From positions 1,240,001 through 1,304,000 of the forward strand of contig NZ_CP018870.1 of the NCBI RefSeq assembly GCF_001941845.1: DNA of 64,000 nucleotides. The letters run 5' to 3'. Origin of the DNA: Streptomyces sp. TN58 (GTDB lineage: Bacteria > Actinomycetota > Actinomycetes > Streptomycetales > Streptomycetaceae). The position numbers and the translations under genes are program-made. Positions 8,217 through 16,960 of the stretch are shown here, piece after piece. Under the pieces are notes generated by a model. The model worked only from the letters and a program-made list of their open reading frames with translations, was not told the DNA's origin and searched no databases. Position 1 is the stretch's first letter. Each line of letters begins with the position of its first letter.

Positions 8217-9725
8217 TCACGAGGCCTCCGCGCGGTCGGCGGCCATGCCGGCGGCGTCGAGGAGGGCGGTGCCGACGATGAGGTCGGCGCCGCCGAACTC
8301 GGGGTCGTCGAGCTGCGTGCCGTCGTCCACGGCGAAGAGCAGGCGCTCCTCGCCCTGGCGGTACGCGGTGCCCACGGCCGGGCTCGCGGCGTGCACGGCC
8401 AGCAGCGCCACCAGGTACGGCAGGTCGGGATCGCTGCGGCGGGCCTCCGCGAGCAGCCCGGACAGCCGGCGCGGCGCGTCGTGCGGCAGGTCCAGCAGCC
8501 CCGTCGCGGCGGCGAGCTGCTCCTCGGTGAAGCGGCTGTCGTCCGGGGTGGCGATCAGGTCCGGCTCCGGCATCTCCGCGCCGAGGTGCTCGCGCTCCAC
8601 CGGCGGGGTGAGCAGGATCTCGACGAGGTCGGCCACCCGCACCGAGACGGGCGTGCGCAGCCCCGTTCCGGCGGCGAAGAAGGCGTCGGTCACCCGGCGC
8701 GCCTGCTCCACGGGCAGGGGCAGCAGCGGCGCGACGAGCTGGCCGTACAGGTCGATGCCGGTGCGCGGCGCGGGGGCGGCGAAGGCCTGCCGGTCCTGCT
8801 CGGCACGGAAGAGCGGGCCGGCGTCCAGCAGACGGGACTGCAGCTGGGTGTGGCGGCGGATGCAGTCCTTGACGATGTCGACGAGCTCGGCGGCGCGGCG
8901 CTTGTTCTCCGGTTCCTCGGCCTCGTCGCGCGCCTTGCGGATGTTGGTGAGGATCGCGTTCTCGTGGCGGTAGCGGTCGGCGACGTGGTCGAGGGCCTCG
9001 GCGATCATGTCGGGGACGGCCTGGAGCCAGTCCACCGCGCGGACGTTGCGCCGGGTCGCGTCGAGGGTGCGGCGCAGTGTCTCGGCGTACTGGACGGTGC
9101 GGTAGCGGGCCTGCTCGGCGGCCAGCTGGGCGTCCGCCAGCCGTCCGCGGCTGATCAGCACCTCCAGCTTGACCTCGGCGGCGATCTGGGCGCTGGTGAC
9201 GTCGGTGTCGAGGGCGCCGACCAGGACGTTGACCGCCTCGTCGGTGGTGCGCAGGTAGACCGCGCCGCCGTAGGGGACCTCTTCGATCAGTTTGAAGTCG
9301 TAGTCGCGGCGCACGTAGACGCCGTCCGGGCCGAAGGTGCCGTAGATCGCGCGGAAGCCGCGGTCCACGCTGCCGACGTTGATCAGGTTCTCCAGCACCC
9401 AGCGGGCCACCCGCTCGTGCTCGGCTGCCGGGCGGGAGGGTGCCTGGGCCGCGACGCGCGGCAGCAGCCTGGCCACTATCTGCTCGTGGTCGGCGCCCGT
9501 GTCGAAGTCCATGTTGAGCGTGACCAGGTCGATCGCGGCGAGCGCGACCTCCGCCATGGCGTAGATCCCGTACTCGCCCGCCAGATTGGCCTTGCGTACG
9601 TCGAGGTCGTGCAGCGGGGCGGTGCAGGCGAGCGCGCGCAGCCGCCGGGCCAGGCCCTCGTCGGCGGCCGGGCCCGGCGCCGGGGAGGGAAGGGTCTTCG
9701 CCGGGGCTGGGAAAGTCACGGACAA
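8217..9725 (-). CDS. Kleisin-like protein (MukF/JetA-like), first gene of the SMC operon
   Basis: The 502-residue protein begins at the ATG at 9723-9725 and leads the leftward operon. The N-terminal 150 residues (for example EYGIYAMAEVALAAIDLVTL and the FGPDGVYVRRDYDFKLIEEV block) look like a helical and winged-helix dimerisation region. The middle (about 165-290) is long amphipathic helices (RTTDEAVNVLVGALD, AEVKLEVLISRGR, EQARYRTVQYAETLRR) expected of a MukF/JetA four-helix bundle. The C-terminus is acidic, including a DDPEFGGAD patch. Order kleisin, KITE, SMC is that of jetABC and mksFEB. Family membership is inferred from architecture and context. A profile search against JetA/MukF models would decide it. 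Confidence 0.55.
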   Translation of the reverse strand: MSVTFPAPAKTLPSPAPGPAADEGLARRLRALACTAPLHDLDVRKANLAGEYGIYAMAEVALAAIDLVTLNMDFDTGADHEQIVARLLPRVAAQAPSRPAAEHERVARWVLENLINVGSVDRGFRAIYGTFGPDGVYVRRDYDFKLIEEVPYGGAVYLRTTDEAVNVLVGALDTDVTSAQIAAEVKLEVLISRGRLADAQLAAEQARYRTVQYAETLRRTLDATRRNVRAVDWLQAVPDMIAEALDHVADRYRHENAILTNIRKARDEAEEPENKRRAAELVDIVKDCIRRHTQLQSRLLDAGPLFRAEQDRQAFAAPAPRTGIDLYGQLVAPLLPLPVEQARRVTDAFFAAGTGLRTPVSVRVADLVEILLTPPVEREHLGAEMPEPDLIATPDDSRFTEEQLAAATGLLDLPHDAPRRLSGLLAEARRSDPDLPYLVALLAVHAASPAVGTAYRQGEERLLFAVDDGTQLDDPEFGGADLIVGTALLDAAGMAADRAEAS

Positions 9726-9889
9726 AGACTAGGCGCTGACACGGACAACATCCCAAACGGCATGGTTCGGCCGGATCGTCCCCGCATCCGCACCCGTATC
9801 CGGACCGGCATCCGGACCGGCGTGCGCACGGCGGCCGTACGGGCTTCCGCCGCCGCACCCGGTCCCGTCGCCTGCTCTACGCTCGGCGC

Positions 9890-10684
9890 ATGGATTCCAT
9901 GATCGCATCGACTGCGGTGATCGACCTCAACGCCGATCTCGGCGAGGGATTCGGGCGCTGGACGCTCACCGACGACGAGGCCCTGCTCTCCGTCGTCACG
10001 AGCGCCAACGTCGCCTGCGGCTTCCACGCCGGGGACCCGTCCATCATGCGCCGGGTCTGCGAGCTGGCCGCCGAGCGGGGCGTACGGATCGGCGCGCAGG
10101 TCTCCTACCGCGATCTGGCCGGCTTCGGCCGGCGCTCCATGGATGTGCCGCCGGGCGAGCTCGCCGACGAGGTGGCCTATCAGATCGGTGCGTTGGAGGT
10201 CTTCGCGCGGGCGGCCGGCTCCCGGGTGTCCTACGTGAAACCGCACGGCGCGCTCTACAACCGGACCGTGCACGACGCCGGCCAGGCCGCCGCCGTCGTC
10301 GCGGGCGTCCGGCTGGCGGCCGGCGCCGGGGCGACCGGCGGCCTGCCCGTCCTGGGGCTGCCCGGCTCGCTCCTGCTCTCCGCCGCCGCCGACGCCGGGC
10401 TGGCTCCCGTACCGGAGGCGTTCGCCGACCGCGCCTACACCCCGGCCGGGACGCTGGTGCCGCGCGCCGAACCGGGAGCCGTCGTGCACGACCCGGACGC
10501 CGTGGTCGCGCGGGCCGTCGGCATGGCCGCCGGCGGCACGGTGACGGCCGCCGACGGCTCGGCCGTCACCGTGGCCGCGCGGTCGCTGTGCCTGCACGGG
10601 GACACCCCCGGGGCGGCCGGGCTCGCGCTGCGCGTCCGGGAGGCGCTGGGCGCCGCCGGGGTGCGGGTGGAGGCCTTCACGTGA
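9890..10684 (+). CDS. pxpA: 5-oxoprolinase subunit A (LamB/YcsF family)
   Basis: PxpA, with PxpB and PxpC, hydrolyses 5-oxoproline (pyroglutamate) to glutamate using ATP, clearing a damage product of glutamine and glutathione-like compounds in the cytoplasm. The 264-residue protein has the family opening IDLNADLGEGFGRW, the CGFHAGDP motif at about 44-51 and VKPHGALYN at about 116-124. The start may be the ATG at 9890 or the one at 9899. Its stop overlaps the GTG start of pxpB, so the three genes form a translationally coupled operon. It diverges from the SMC-like operon across about 165 bases containing short repeats of the type CCGGACCGGCATCCGGACCGG. Confidence 0.93.
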   Translation: MDSMIASTAVIDLNADLGEGFGRWTLTDDEALLSVVTSANVACGFHAGDPSIMRRVCELAAERGVRIGAQVSYRDLAGFGRRSMDVPPGELADEVAYQIGALEVFARAAGSRVSYVKPHGALYNRTVHDAGQAAAVVAGVRLAAGAGATGGLPVLGLPGSLLLSAAADAGLAPVPEAFADRAYTPAGTLVPRAEPGAVVHDPDAVVARAVGMAAGGTVTAADGSAVTVAARSLCLHGDTPGAAGLALRVREALGAAGVRVEAFT

Positions 10685-11301
10685 GGGCGCTGGTGGTCGG
10701 GTCGCAGGCGCTGCTGATCGAAGTGGACTCGGCGGACGAGGTCGCCGCGCTCCACGCCGAGCTGCTGCGCCGCCGGGCAGCGGGCGCGCTCGGGCCCGTA
10801 CGGGACCTGGTGCCCGCGGCGCGGACCGTACTGCTGGACGGCGTACGGGATCCGGCCGCGCTCGGTGCCCGGATCGCCGGCTGGGAGGTGCCGCCGCTCG
10901 CGGCCGCCGAGGGACCGCTGGTCTGCGTCCCGGTGCGGTACGACGGGCCGGACCTGGCGGAGGTGGCCCGGCTGTGGGGGGTGGACCCGGGTGAGGTGGC
11001 GGGCATCCTCGGCGCCACCGCCTTCCGGGTGGCCTTCTGCGGGTTCGCGCCGGGCTTCGGCTATCTGACCGGGCTGCCGGAGCGGCTTCACGTACCGCGC
11101 CGGGACACGCCGCGCACGGCCGTCCCCGCGGGCTCGCTCGCGCTGGCCGGCGAGTACGCGGGGGTGTACCCGCGCTCCTCCCCCGGCGGCTGGCAGCTGA
11201 TCGGCTCCACCGACGCGGTGCTCTTCGACCCCGCGCGGGAGCCGGCGGCGCTGTTCTCCCCCGGCGTCCGCGTGCGGTTCACGGAGGCCGGCCGTGACTG
11301 A
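10681..11301 (+). CDS. pxpB: 5-oxoprolinase subunit B (KipI/allophanate hydrolase subunit 1 family)
   Basis: PxpB and PxpC form the part of 5-oxoprolinase thought to phosphorylate oxoproline with ATP. The protein of 206 residues starts at the GTG at 10681, overlapping the last bases of pxpA. Family motifs are visible: VCVPVRYDGPDLAEVA, the FCGFAPGFGYL segment and the run from VPRRDTPRTAVPAGS through GGWQLIG, typical of KipI/AHS1 proteins. Length is slightly below the usual 220-230. The 3-prime end overlaps pxpC by 8 bases. The family also includes KipI-type kinase inhibitors, but the complete pxpABC set favours oxoprolinase. Confidence 0.92.
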   Translation: MRALVVGSQALLIEVDSADEVAALHAELLRRRAAGALGPVRDLVPAARTVLLDGVRDPAALGARIAGWEVPPLAAAEGPLVCVPVRYDGPDLAEVARLWGVDPGEVAGILGATAFRVAFCGFAPGFGYLTGLPERLHVPRRDTPRTAVPAGSLALAGEYAGVYPRSSPGGWQLIGSTDAVLFDPAREPAALFSPGVRVRFTEAGRD

Positions 11302-12160
11302 GCTGCTGGTGGTACGGCCGGGGGCGCTGACCACGGTTCAGGACCTGGGCCGCCCGGGCCACGCGCACCTGGGGGTCCCCCGCTCGGGAGCGCTGGACAT
11401 GGCGGCGTACGGGCTGGCGAACCGCCTGCTCGGCAATCCGCCGGACGCCGCCGTGCTGGAGACGACCCTCGACGGGGTGTCGCTGCGCACGGCGGCCCCG
11501 GTGGTCGTGGCGGTCACGGGCGCGCCCTGTCCCGTACGGGTCTCCGGGCGCCCCGCGGCCTGGGGGGCGCCGGTCCGGCTGCCGGCCGGGGCGGAGCTGG
11601 AGGTGGGCCGGGCGGAGTCGGGGCTGCGCAGCTATGTCGCGGTGCGGGGAGGTCTCGCCGTACCGCCGGTCCTGGGCAGTCGCTCCACGGACCTGCTGTC
11701 GGGCCTGGGGCCGCCGGTCATGTCGGCCGGGACGGCGCTGCCGGTGAGCCCTCCCGGGCCGGGCCCGGTGGCCGGGGCGGACGCGTACGGGCTGCCCGGT
11801 GCGCCGTCGGAGCTGGTGCTGCCGCTGCGGCTCGGGCCGCGGGCGCAGTGGTTCTCGGCGGCGTCCCTGGCCGGCCTGTGGCGCTCGGTGTTCCGGGTCT
11901 CGCCCCGTTCCAACCGGATCGGGCTGCGTACGGAGGGCGGCCGCGCGCTGGTCCGCGCGCGGGCCGGGGAGCTGGCGAGCGAGGGCATGGTGCTGGGCGC
12001 GGTCCAGGTGCCGCCGGACGGACTGCCGGTGGTGTTCCTGGCCGACCATCCGGTGACCGGTGGCTATCCGGTGGTCGGCGTGGTCGAACCGGGCCCGGCC
12101 CTGGACGCGGCGGCGCAGGCCCGGCCGGGCACTCCGGTCAGGTTCGTGCGGGCCCGGTGA
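11294..12160 (+). CDS. pxpC: 5-oxoprolinase subunit C (allophanate hydrolase subunit 2 family)
   Basis: PxpC pairs with PxpB in the ATP-dependent hydrolysis of 5-oxoproline. The 288-residue protein starts at the GTG at 11294 inside the end of pxpB. Family landmarks are the N-terminal TTVQDLGRPGHAHLGVPRSG, the AYGLANRLLGNPPDAAVLE block, and the later segments FRVSPRSNRIGLR and LADHPVTGGYPVVGVV. It closes the operon and is followed by a strong hairpin at 12277-12313. Confidence 0.92.
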   Translation: MTELLVVRPGALTTVQDLGRPGHAHLGVPRSGALDMAAYGLANRLLGNPPDAAVLETTLDGVSLRTAAPVVVAVTGAPCPVRVSGRPAAWGAPVRLPAGAELEVGRAESGLRSYVAVRGGLAVPPVLGSRSTDLLSGLGPPVMSAGTALPVSPPGPGPVAGADAYGLPGAPSELVLPLRLGPRAQWFSAASLAGLWRSVFRVSPRSNRIGLRTEGGRALVRARAGELASEGMVLGAVQVPPDGLPVVFLADHPVTGGYPVVGVVEPGPALDAAAQARPGTPVRFVRAR

Positions 12161-12276
12161 AACGCTTTCGGGGGCTGCGGCCACGTACGGGGTGAGGGGC
12201 CGCCGGGGCCCCTGCGCAGGGGAGGAGCCGGGTGCACAGCTCAGGACACGGGACCGGACCGCCGGATCTCACAGCG

Positions 12277-12313
12277 CTCGGCCCGGCCCCTCTGGTCGAG
12301 GGGCCGGGCCGAG
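12277..12313. terminator. Bidirectional rho-independent-type terminator between pxpC and the HEAT-repeat gene
   Basis: A perfect stem CTCGGCCCGGCCCCT/AGGGGCCGGGCCGAG with a short loop lies between two convergent genes, 117 bases past the pxpC stop and about 50 bases past the HEAT-protein stop. As in most Streptomyces terminators it lacks a long T-tract. Confidence 0.7.
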
Positions 12314-12364
12314 TGGTGCCGGTAGGGCGCTACCGGGTGTCCGCCCCTGATCCGCCGGACATCC

Positions 12365-13762
12365 CTACACCGCCGACTCCGGTGCGATGCGGCTGCGGAC
12401 GGCGGACTGGACGTCCTCCTCCTCGGCCGGGTCGGCGGCCAGGCGGCGCAGGCGCGGGGCGACGCGGGCGTCGGCCGTCTCGGCGTGGCGGGCGGCCACC
12501 TCGCGGGTCGTCTCCTCGCAGTCCCAGAGACATTCGACCGCGAAGCCGGCCGCGAAGGAGGGGTCGGTGCTGGCGAGGGCCCGCGCGGCCCGGCCGCGCA
12601 GGTGGGACGAGGACGTCTCGCGGTAGATGTGGCGCAGCACGGGCGCCGCGCAGCCGATGGCGAGCCGGCCGGCTCCGTCGACCAGGGCGAACAGCCTCGG
12701 GGTGTCGGGGCCCGAGCCGCGCACGGTGGAGCGCAGGGCGCTCAGGACCAGGGGGGCGTCCTCGGCGCCACCGCGGGCCGCCAGGGTGGCCGCGGCGGCC
12801 TCGCCGAGGGCGTCGGGCCGGTGGACCCAGCGCCGGGCGCGTTCGACGGCGTCGGGGCCGCACATGCGCTCGTACGCGGCCACGGCGGGCTCGTCGCCGG
12901 CGGCCTCGATGAGGTCCAGCACGGCCGGGTTGTCCGGTTCGGCGAGGACCAGGTGGTGCAGGGCGGTGGCCCGGGCGGCCTCGCCGTCGGCGCCGGCGGC
13001 GGCCGCGAGGATGGCGGAGCGGTCCTCGGGCTGGGCCACGGCGGCGAGGCAGCGGGCGGCGGGCACGTGCAGGGGGGTGCCGCGGCGCAGGCCGTCGGCG
13101 GCCCAGTCGAAGACGGCCTGGACGCCCCAGCCGGGCTGGGGGCCGCTCGGGGTCAGCTGGCGCTGCCAGCGGTCGAAGGAGCCCTGCCGGCGGGCGGCGC
13201 TCAGGCGCTCCCCGTACAGCGGCGACTCCTCCCACAGGCACCAGGGCCGGGGCTCGTAGGCGTCGCGGACGGCGGCGGCCAGCCGCGCCTCGCCCTCGGC
13301 GGTGGCGGGGAAGCGGGCGAGGACGGGTGCGGCCAGTGACCGCAGTCCCTCGTCGTCGTCGCGCAGGGCGAGCTCGTCGAGGGCCCAGGCCCAGTTCGCC
13401 CCGGAGGCGGCGTAGCGGCGCAGCAGCATGAGCGCGTCGTCGCGGCCGTACGAGGCCAGGTGGCCCAGGACGGACAGGGCGAGGCCCGTGCGGTGGTCCG
13501 TGTCGTCGACGGGGTCGTCGGCGCTGAAGAGGTGGCTATCGATCTCGCCGAGGGGGCCGTCGAGGTCGAGGTAGAGCCTGGCGTAGTACAGCGAGCGGTT
13601 CTCGACCTGCCAGTCCTGGCGCGGATCGCGGATTACGCACTGGTTGAGGGCCGCGAGGGCCTCCGCCCTGGGCGCCGCGAGTGCGTGCAGCGTGCCGTCG
13701 CCACGGCCCCGCTGGAGGAGGCCGAGCAGGGTACCGCTCGGCGCTATGACTGGTTCGAACAT
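12365..13762 (-). CDS. HEAT-repeat protein of unknown function
   Basis: The 465-residue soluble protein starts at the ATG at 13760-13762. Its sequence is a series of paired helices with Ala/Leu/Asp/Arg composition (for example AILAAAAGADGEAARATALHHLVLAEPDNPAVLDLI and later EDAPLVLSALRS, considered in segments), the pattern of HEAT or PBS-lyase type repeats, from about 85 to the end. It likely acts as a protein-binding scaffold. No catalytic motif was seen. It lies leftward and alone; the ankyrin gene upstream on the same strand is 320 bases away. I do not know the partner. Confidence 0.7.
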   Translation of the reverse strand: MFEPVIAPSGTLLGLLQRGRGDGTLHALAAPRAEALAALNQCVIRDPRQDWQVENRSLYYARLYLDLDGPLGEIDSHLFSADDPVDDTDHRTGLALSVLGHLASYGRDDALMLLRRYAASGANWAWALDELALRDDDEGLRSLAAPVLARFPATAEGEARLAAAVRDAYEPRPWCLWEESPLYGERLSAARRQGSFDRWQRQLTPSGPQPGWGVQAVFDWAADGLRRGTPLHVPAARCLAAVAQPEDRSAILAAAAGADGEAARATALHHLVLAEPDNPAVLDLIEAAGDEPAVAAYERMCGPDAVERARRWVHRPDALGEAAAATLAARGGAEDAPLVLSALRSTVRGSGPDTPRLFALVDGAGRLAIGCAAPVLRHIYRETSSSHLRGRAARALASTDPSFAAGFAVECLWDCEETTREVAARHAETADARVAPRLRRLAADPAEEEDVQSAVRSRIAPESAV

Positions 13763-14082
13763 GGGAATGGCCTCAAATCAAGCTGGGGACGCAACCGGGA
13801 ATCGGGATTCACAGGGCCGCGTAACAGCATGTGAGGACGTCCGCCGTCTTGTTCCGCTCGATGTAGACCATTGCCTTCTCACTCTCGTCGGTGGTTCGTG
13901 ACCAGGGTTGGCCGGACCGGGCCGGGACACCCTTCGTGTCCTGGCCGTCTGCCCGTCCCCCGTGCTCGCGAATCGAATCCGACGCCATGATGGCCCAGCC
14001 GGTTTGTGCACCGCGACCACATTTACGGCCGCCGTGATCAACCTGTGAGGTCTGTACCGGTCTCCGCCCGGAAAAAAGCGGA
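13763..14082. other. Intergenic region between ankyrin and HEAT genes, with hairpin at 13920-13946
   Basis: These 320 bases hold the probable promoter of the HEAT-repeat gene at the left and, at 13920-13946, a stem formed by GGCC plus GGACAC pairing with GTGTCC plus GGCC around CCTTC. The hairpin is on the downstream side of the leftward ankyrin gene and may terminate it. I see no further gene. Confidence 0.4.
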
Positions 14083-14499
14083 CTACTTGGCTCCGAAGAG
14101 TTCCAGCAGGTCGGCCTTGGCGAACATGCGCGCCGTGTCCACGGCGGAGGGGGTTCCGGCGTTCGGGTCGGCCCCTCCGGCGAGCAGCGCGCGGATGACC
14201 GCCTCCTCCCCCTTGAAGACCGCCCCGGCGAGTGGGGTCTGGCCGCGGTCGTTGGCGCGGTCGGCCTCGGCGCCGCGGGCCAGCAGGGCCGTGACGGTGT
14301 CGGCGTGGCCGTGGTAGGCAGCGAGCATGACGAGGGTGTCGCCGCGGTCGTTGGTGAGGTTCGCCGGGACCCCGGCGTCGAGGTACGCGGCGAGCCGGGC
14401 GCTCTCGCCCTGTCGGGCGAGGTCGAAGATCTTGGTCGCCAGTTCGACGACGTCCGCGTCGGGGGCTTCCGGGGAGGCGCCTTCGGGGTGCTCGCTCAT
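14083..14499 (-). CDS. Ankyrin-repeat protein
   Basis: The 138-residue protein is almost entirely ankyrin repeats. Four units are visible: the ARQGESARLAAYLDAGVPANL unit (shortened), NDRGDTLVMLAAYHGHADTV, NDRGQTPLAGAVFKGEEAVI and the final AGADPNAGTPSAVDTARMFA. The acidic N-terminus (about 1-25) comes before the first repeat. It has no signal peptide or enzyme domain, so it is probably a small cytoplasmic protein-interaction module. Bacterial ankyrin proteins of this size are common in Streptomyces and their targets are mostly unknown. Confidence 0.85.
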   Translation of the reverse strand: MSEHPEGASPEAPDADVVELATKIFDLARQGESARLAAYLDAGVPANLTNDRGDTLVMLAAYHGHADTVTALLARGAEADRANDRGQTPLAGAVFKGEEAVIRALLAGGADPNAGTPSAVDTARMFAKADLLELFGAK

Positions 14500-14803
14500 C
14501 GTGCGTACCGCCTTTCACTCGCTGCTGGCATCAAGCTTCCCCAGGCCGTGCGGGGCAGGGGGGCGCACGGCGCTGCGTCCGTACGGGTGAATCGCCAGAG
14601 TAGCGCCCTGGCCTGGGCATGTCCGGGTCGGGCCGAGGCGGGGACCACCCCATGACCGCTGCGGGGCGGCCGCGCCAGCCGGGCTGAGCCGGTCAAGTGA
14701 AAAACTGCCGGATTCACCCGTATGCACCTTTTTTCGCATTGATACTTCCTGTGAGCCTGGAACAACTGATGGTGACTGTCCCCACCAACCAGGAGAAGCA
14801 CTC
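14500..14803. other. Promoter region upstream of smeA
   Basis: These 304 bases lie between the divergent ankyrin gene and smeA-sffA. The last 110 bases are relatively AT-rich for this genome (TTTTTTCGCATTGATACTTC and similar), as expected of a developmental promoter. An AGGAG ribosome-binding site lies just before the smeA ATG. I cannot assign the sigma factor from the sequence alone. Confidence 0.4.
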
Positions 14804-14998
14804 ATGGTCCTGTCCATCTCAGGCGTGGTCCTGCTCGGCATCATCTGCTTCCTGTTCTTCAAGAAGGACGGGATGAAGCTGACGCACGCGTTCGTCTGCT
14901 CGCTCTTCGGCTTCTTCCTCGCCGGCTCGGCCATCGCCCCCAGCATCACGGCGAGCACCGCGAGCCTTGCGAGCCTGCTCGGCGGGATCAAGCTCTAG
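14804..14998 (+). CDS. smeA: Small sporulation membrane protein SmeA
   Basis: The 64-residue protein has two hydrophobic segments (about 2-19 and 28-50) joined by a basic KKDGMKLTH loop and ends with a Ser/Thr/Leu stretch. Size, sequence and position directly before the FtsK-like gene match SmeA of S. coelicolor, a sporulation protein known to bring SffA to division septa. The RBS AGGAGAAG sits about 7 nt before the ATG. The pair is separated by 69 bases and presumably cotranscribed. Identification rests on recall of the published pair and on synteny with the neighbouring MocR, phosphodiesterase, MFS and rbpA genes. Confidence 0.85.
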   Translation: MVLSISGVVLLGIICFLFFKKDGMKLTHAFVCSLFGFFLAGSAIAPSITASTASLASLLGGIKL

Positions 14999-15067
14999 CG
15001 GCCGCCGAGCAGGAATCACGAGCCCCACCCGGAACAACGCTCACGACCACAACTCCAGGAGACGCCC

Positions 15068-16669
15068 GTGGCCCGGCGCCCACTCCCCCGCATCCTCAGC
15101 AGCGGCACCACGTCGCTGGCCCGGGGCCGCGACCTCGCTCGCACGGCCGCCGACAGCGCCACGGACGTACTCCATCCGCTCCTCGTCATCGGCCGCGGCC
15201 TGCGCATCCTGGCCGCGGCCGGGCGGCGCAGATGGTCCGAGACGCCCAAGGACAAGCGCGGTCCCGCCCTGTTCCTCGGAGCGGCCTGCGTCCTCGTGGT
15301 CGCACTCCTCCCCTACGGCCCGCTCCTCGCCCTGGTCACCCTCATGGCGGCGGCCGCCTGGCGGGGGCGCGACCGCACCCCGGTGAAGACGGGACCCAGC
15401 GATGCCGAGTCCGAACGGCTCGGCGCCCTCTACGAAGCCCTCGTGCCGTACTTCTCCATCCCGGAGGACCCCAGTCCGCTCTTCGCCCACGGCGGGGAGT
15501 GGGACAAGGCCTTCAGCGGCTACGAGTTCGACGAAGCGGGCCGGCTCACCAGGCTCCACATCCGCTACCCGGCGTACTTCACCGACGGCGAAGCCGCCTC
15601 ACGGGCCCGGATCGAGGCTCTGCTGCACGCCAAGTCCGGGCGTGGACGGGAATACCTCTTCGACTGGGACGAGGAGGGCAACCAGCTCGACCTGAGCGTC
15701 CTGACGGCGCTGCCGACGGGCATCGCCGCCCAGCCGTTCGTCACCTCCCCCGGCGAGAGCGTGCTCGGCTTCACCGACTCCGCGAGCGTGCAGCGCACCC
15801 TGCCCGTGCTGGACGGCGAGCAGCCCCGCGACGTCCCGCCGGTCATCTGGCGCACCGGGCCCCGCTCCACCGAACCCCACCTGCTCGCCGTGGGCCAGCC
15901 CGGCAGCGGCACCTCGACCCTGCTGCGTTCCCTCGCCCTGCAGGCCCTGCGGCACGGCGCCGACGTACTGGTCGTCGACGGCGGCGGCAGCGGCGAGTAC
16001 GCCTGTCTGACCGGCCGGGCCGGCGTCCTCGCCGTGGAGTGCGGGCCGGTCGGCGCGGTGGCCACGCTGGAATGGGCGGCGCAGGAGACCGAGCGGCGGC
16101 TCATCGCCGTCCACCGGGCGCGTGAGGCCGGCCGGCCCGCCCCGGAGGACACCCGGCGCCCGCTGTGGATCCTGCTGGACCAGCCCAGCGTGCTCGCCCA
16201 CCTCGCGGTCGCGGAGGGCGGGCCCGACCCCATGGCCCACCTCCAGGTGGCGCTGCGGCACGGGCGGCCCGCGCACATCACGGTGGTCGTCGCCGAGCAG
16301 TTCGACCACCTGGAGATGCTCCACGACGCCGTGTGGCAGCACACCCGGGCGCGGATCGTGCTCGGGCCCGCCGCGATCCAGCAGATCACCGACGTCCTCG
16401 GGCTGCCGCCGCACACCACGCCGACGAGCCAGGTGCCGCCGGGGCGCGGGTACGCGCGGCTCGGCACCGGGCCGGTGCACCGCCTCCAGGTGCCGGCCAC
16501 GCCGGACCCGTACGACGAGGCGGCGCATCCGGCGTACCGGCAGGCGGTGCTCGACCTCCTGCCGGAGCGGCAGCAGGGGCCCGCGCCGGGGGCGGCGCTG
16601 GCCAAGGCGTTCCAGGGGCAGCCGGCCGCCCCGGCGGTGGCGGCGGCTGTGGAGGCGCCGGAGGCGTAG
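15068..16669 (+). CDS. sffA: SpoIIIE/FtsK-like septal protein SffA with degenerate nucleotide-binding motifs
   Basis: The 533-residue protein has an N-terminal basic region, membrane segments at about 64-98 and a C-terminal RecA-like domain of the FtsK/SpoIIIE type. In S. coelicolor SffA localises with SmeA to sporulation septa and is linked to spore chromosome handling. The start is the ATG at 15068 with CAGGAG upstream. The expected P-loop at 276-284 reads GQPGSGTST, with Thr282 where the Walker A Lys should be, and the Walker B strand LWILLDQ (371-372) has Gln for the usual Glu. ATP hydrolysis may therefore be weak or absent. It shares its operon with smeA. Confidence 0.85.
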   Translation: MARRPLPRILSSGTTSLARGRDLARTAADSATDVLHPLLVIGRGLRILAAAGRRRWSETPKDKRGPALFLGAACVLVVALLPYGPLLALVTLMAAAAWRGRDRTPVKTGPSDAESERLGALYEALVPYFSIPEDPSPLFAHGGEWDKAFSGYEFDEAGRLTRLHIRYPAYFTDGEAASRARIEALLHAKSGRGREYLFDWDEEGNQLDLSVLTALPTGIAAQPFVTSPGESVLGFTDSASVQRTLPVLDGEQPRDVPPVIWRTGPRSTEPHLLAVGQPGSGTSTLLRSLALQALRHGADVLVVDGGGSGEYACLTGRAGVLAVECGPVGAVATLEWAAQETERRLIAVHRAREAGRPAPEDTRRPLWILLDQPSVLAHLAVAEGGPDPMAHLQVALRHGRPAHITVVVAEQFDHLEMLHDAVWQHTRARIVLGPAAIQQITDVLGLPPHTTPTSQVPPGRGYARLGTGPVHRLQVPATPDPYDEAAHPAYRQAVLDLLPERQQGPAPGAALAKAFQGQPAAPAVAAAVEAPEA

Positions 16670-16960
16670 CCGTTGCCCTCCCGGGCGGGGGGCGGGGTGC
16701 CTCTGCCCTGGCCGGGCCTTGCTCTGGCGGCCAGCGCTTGACCTGGCCGGGCCGGGGGCCTGCCGGGCGGAGGGGCGGGCCGGGGACGGGGCGGGGCGCC
16801 GTCCTGGACCCATGATTTATGGCGCCCTGACCGGGGCTTCGGGGGTGGGGAGTGGTTGCGCGCCACAAATCACGTTGCACGTCCCGGACAGCACCCCTCC
16901 CCGTCCCCGGCCCCTGGGGCACCTGTCGCGATGCGGTCGGCCCCCTGGGCATCCGACGCG

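Noticed and set aside
2254..9725. A complete Wadjet defence system
   Set aside because: Only A-, B- and C-like genes are present. No toprim-domain JetD gene adjoins, so I do not name it Wadjet.
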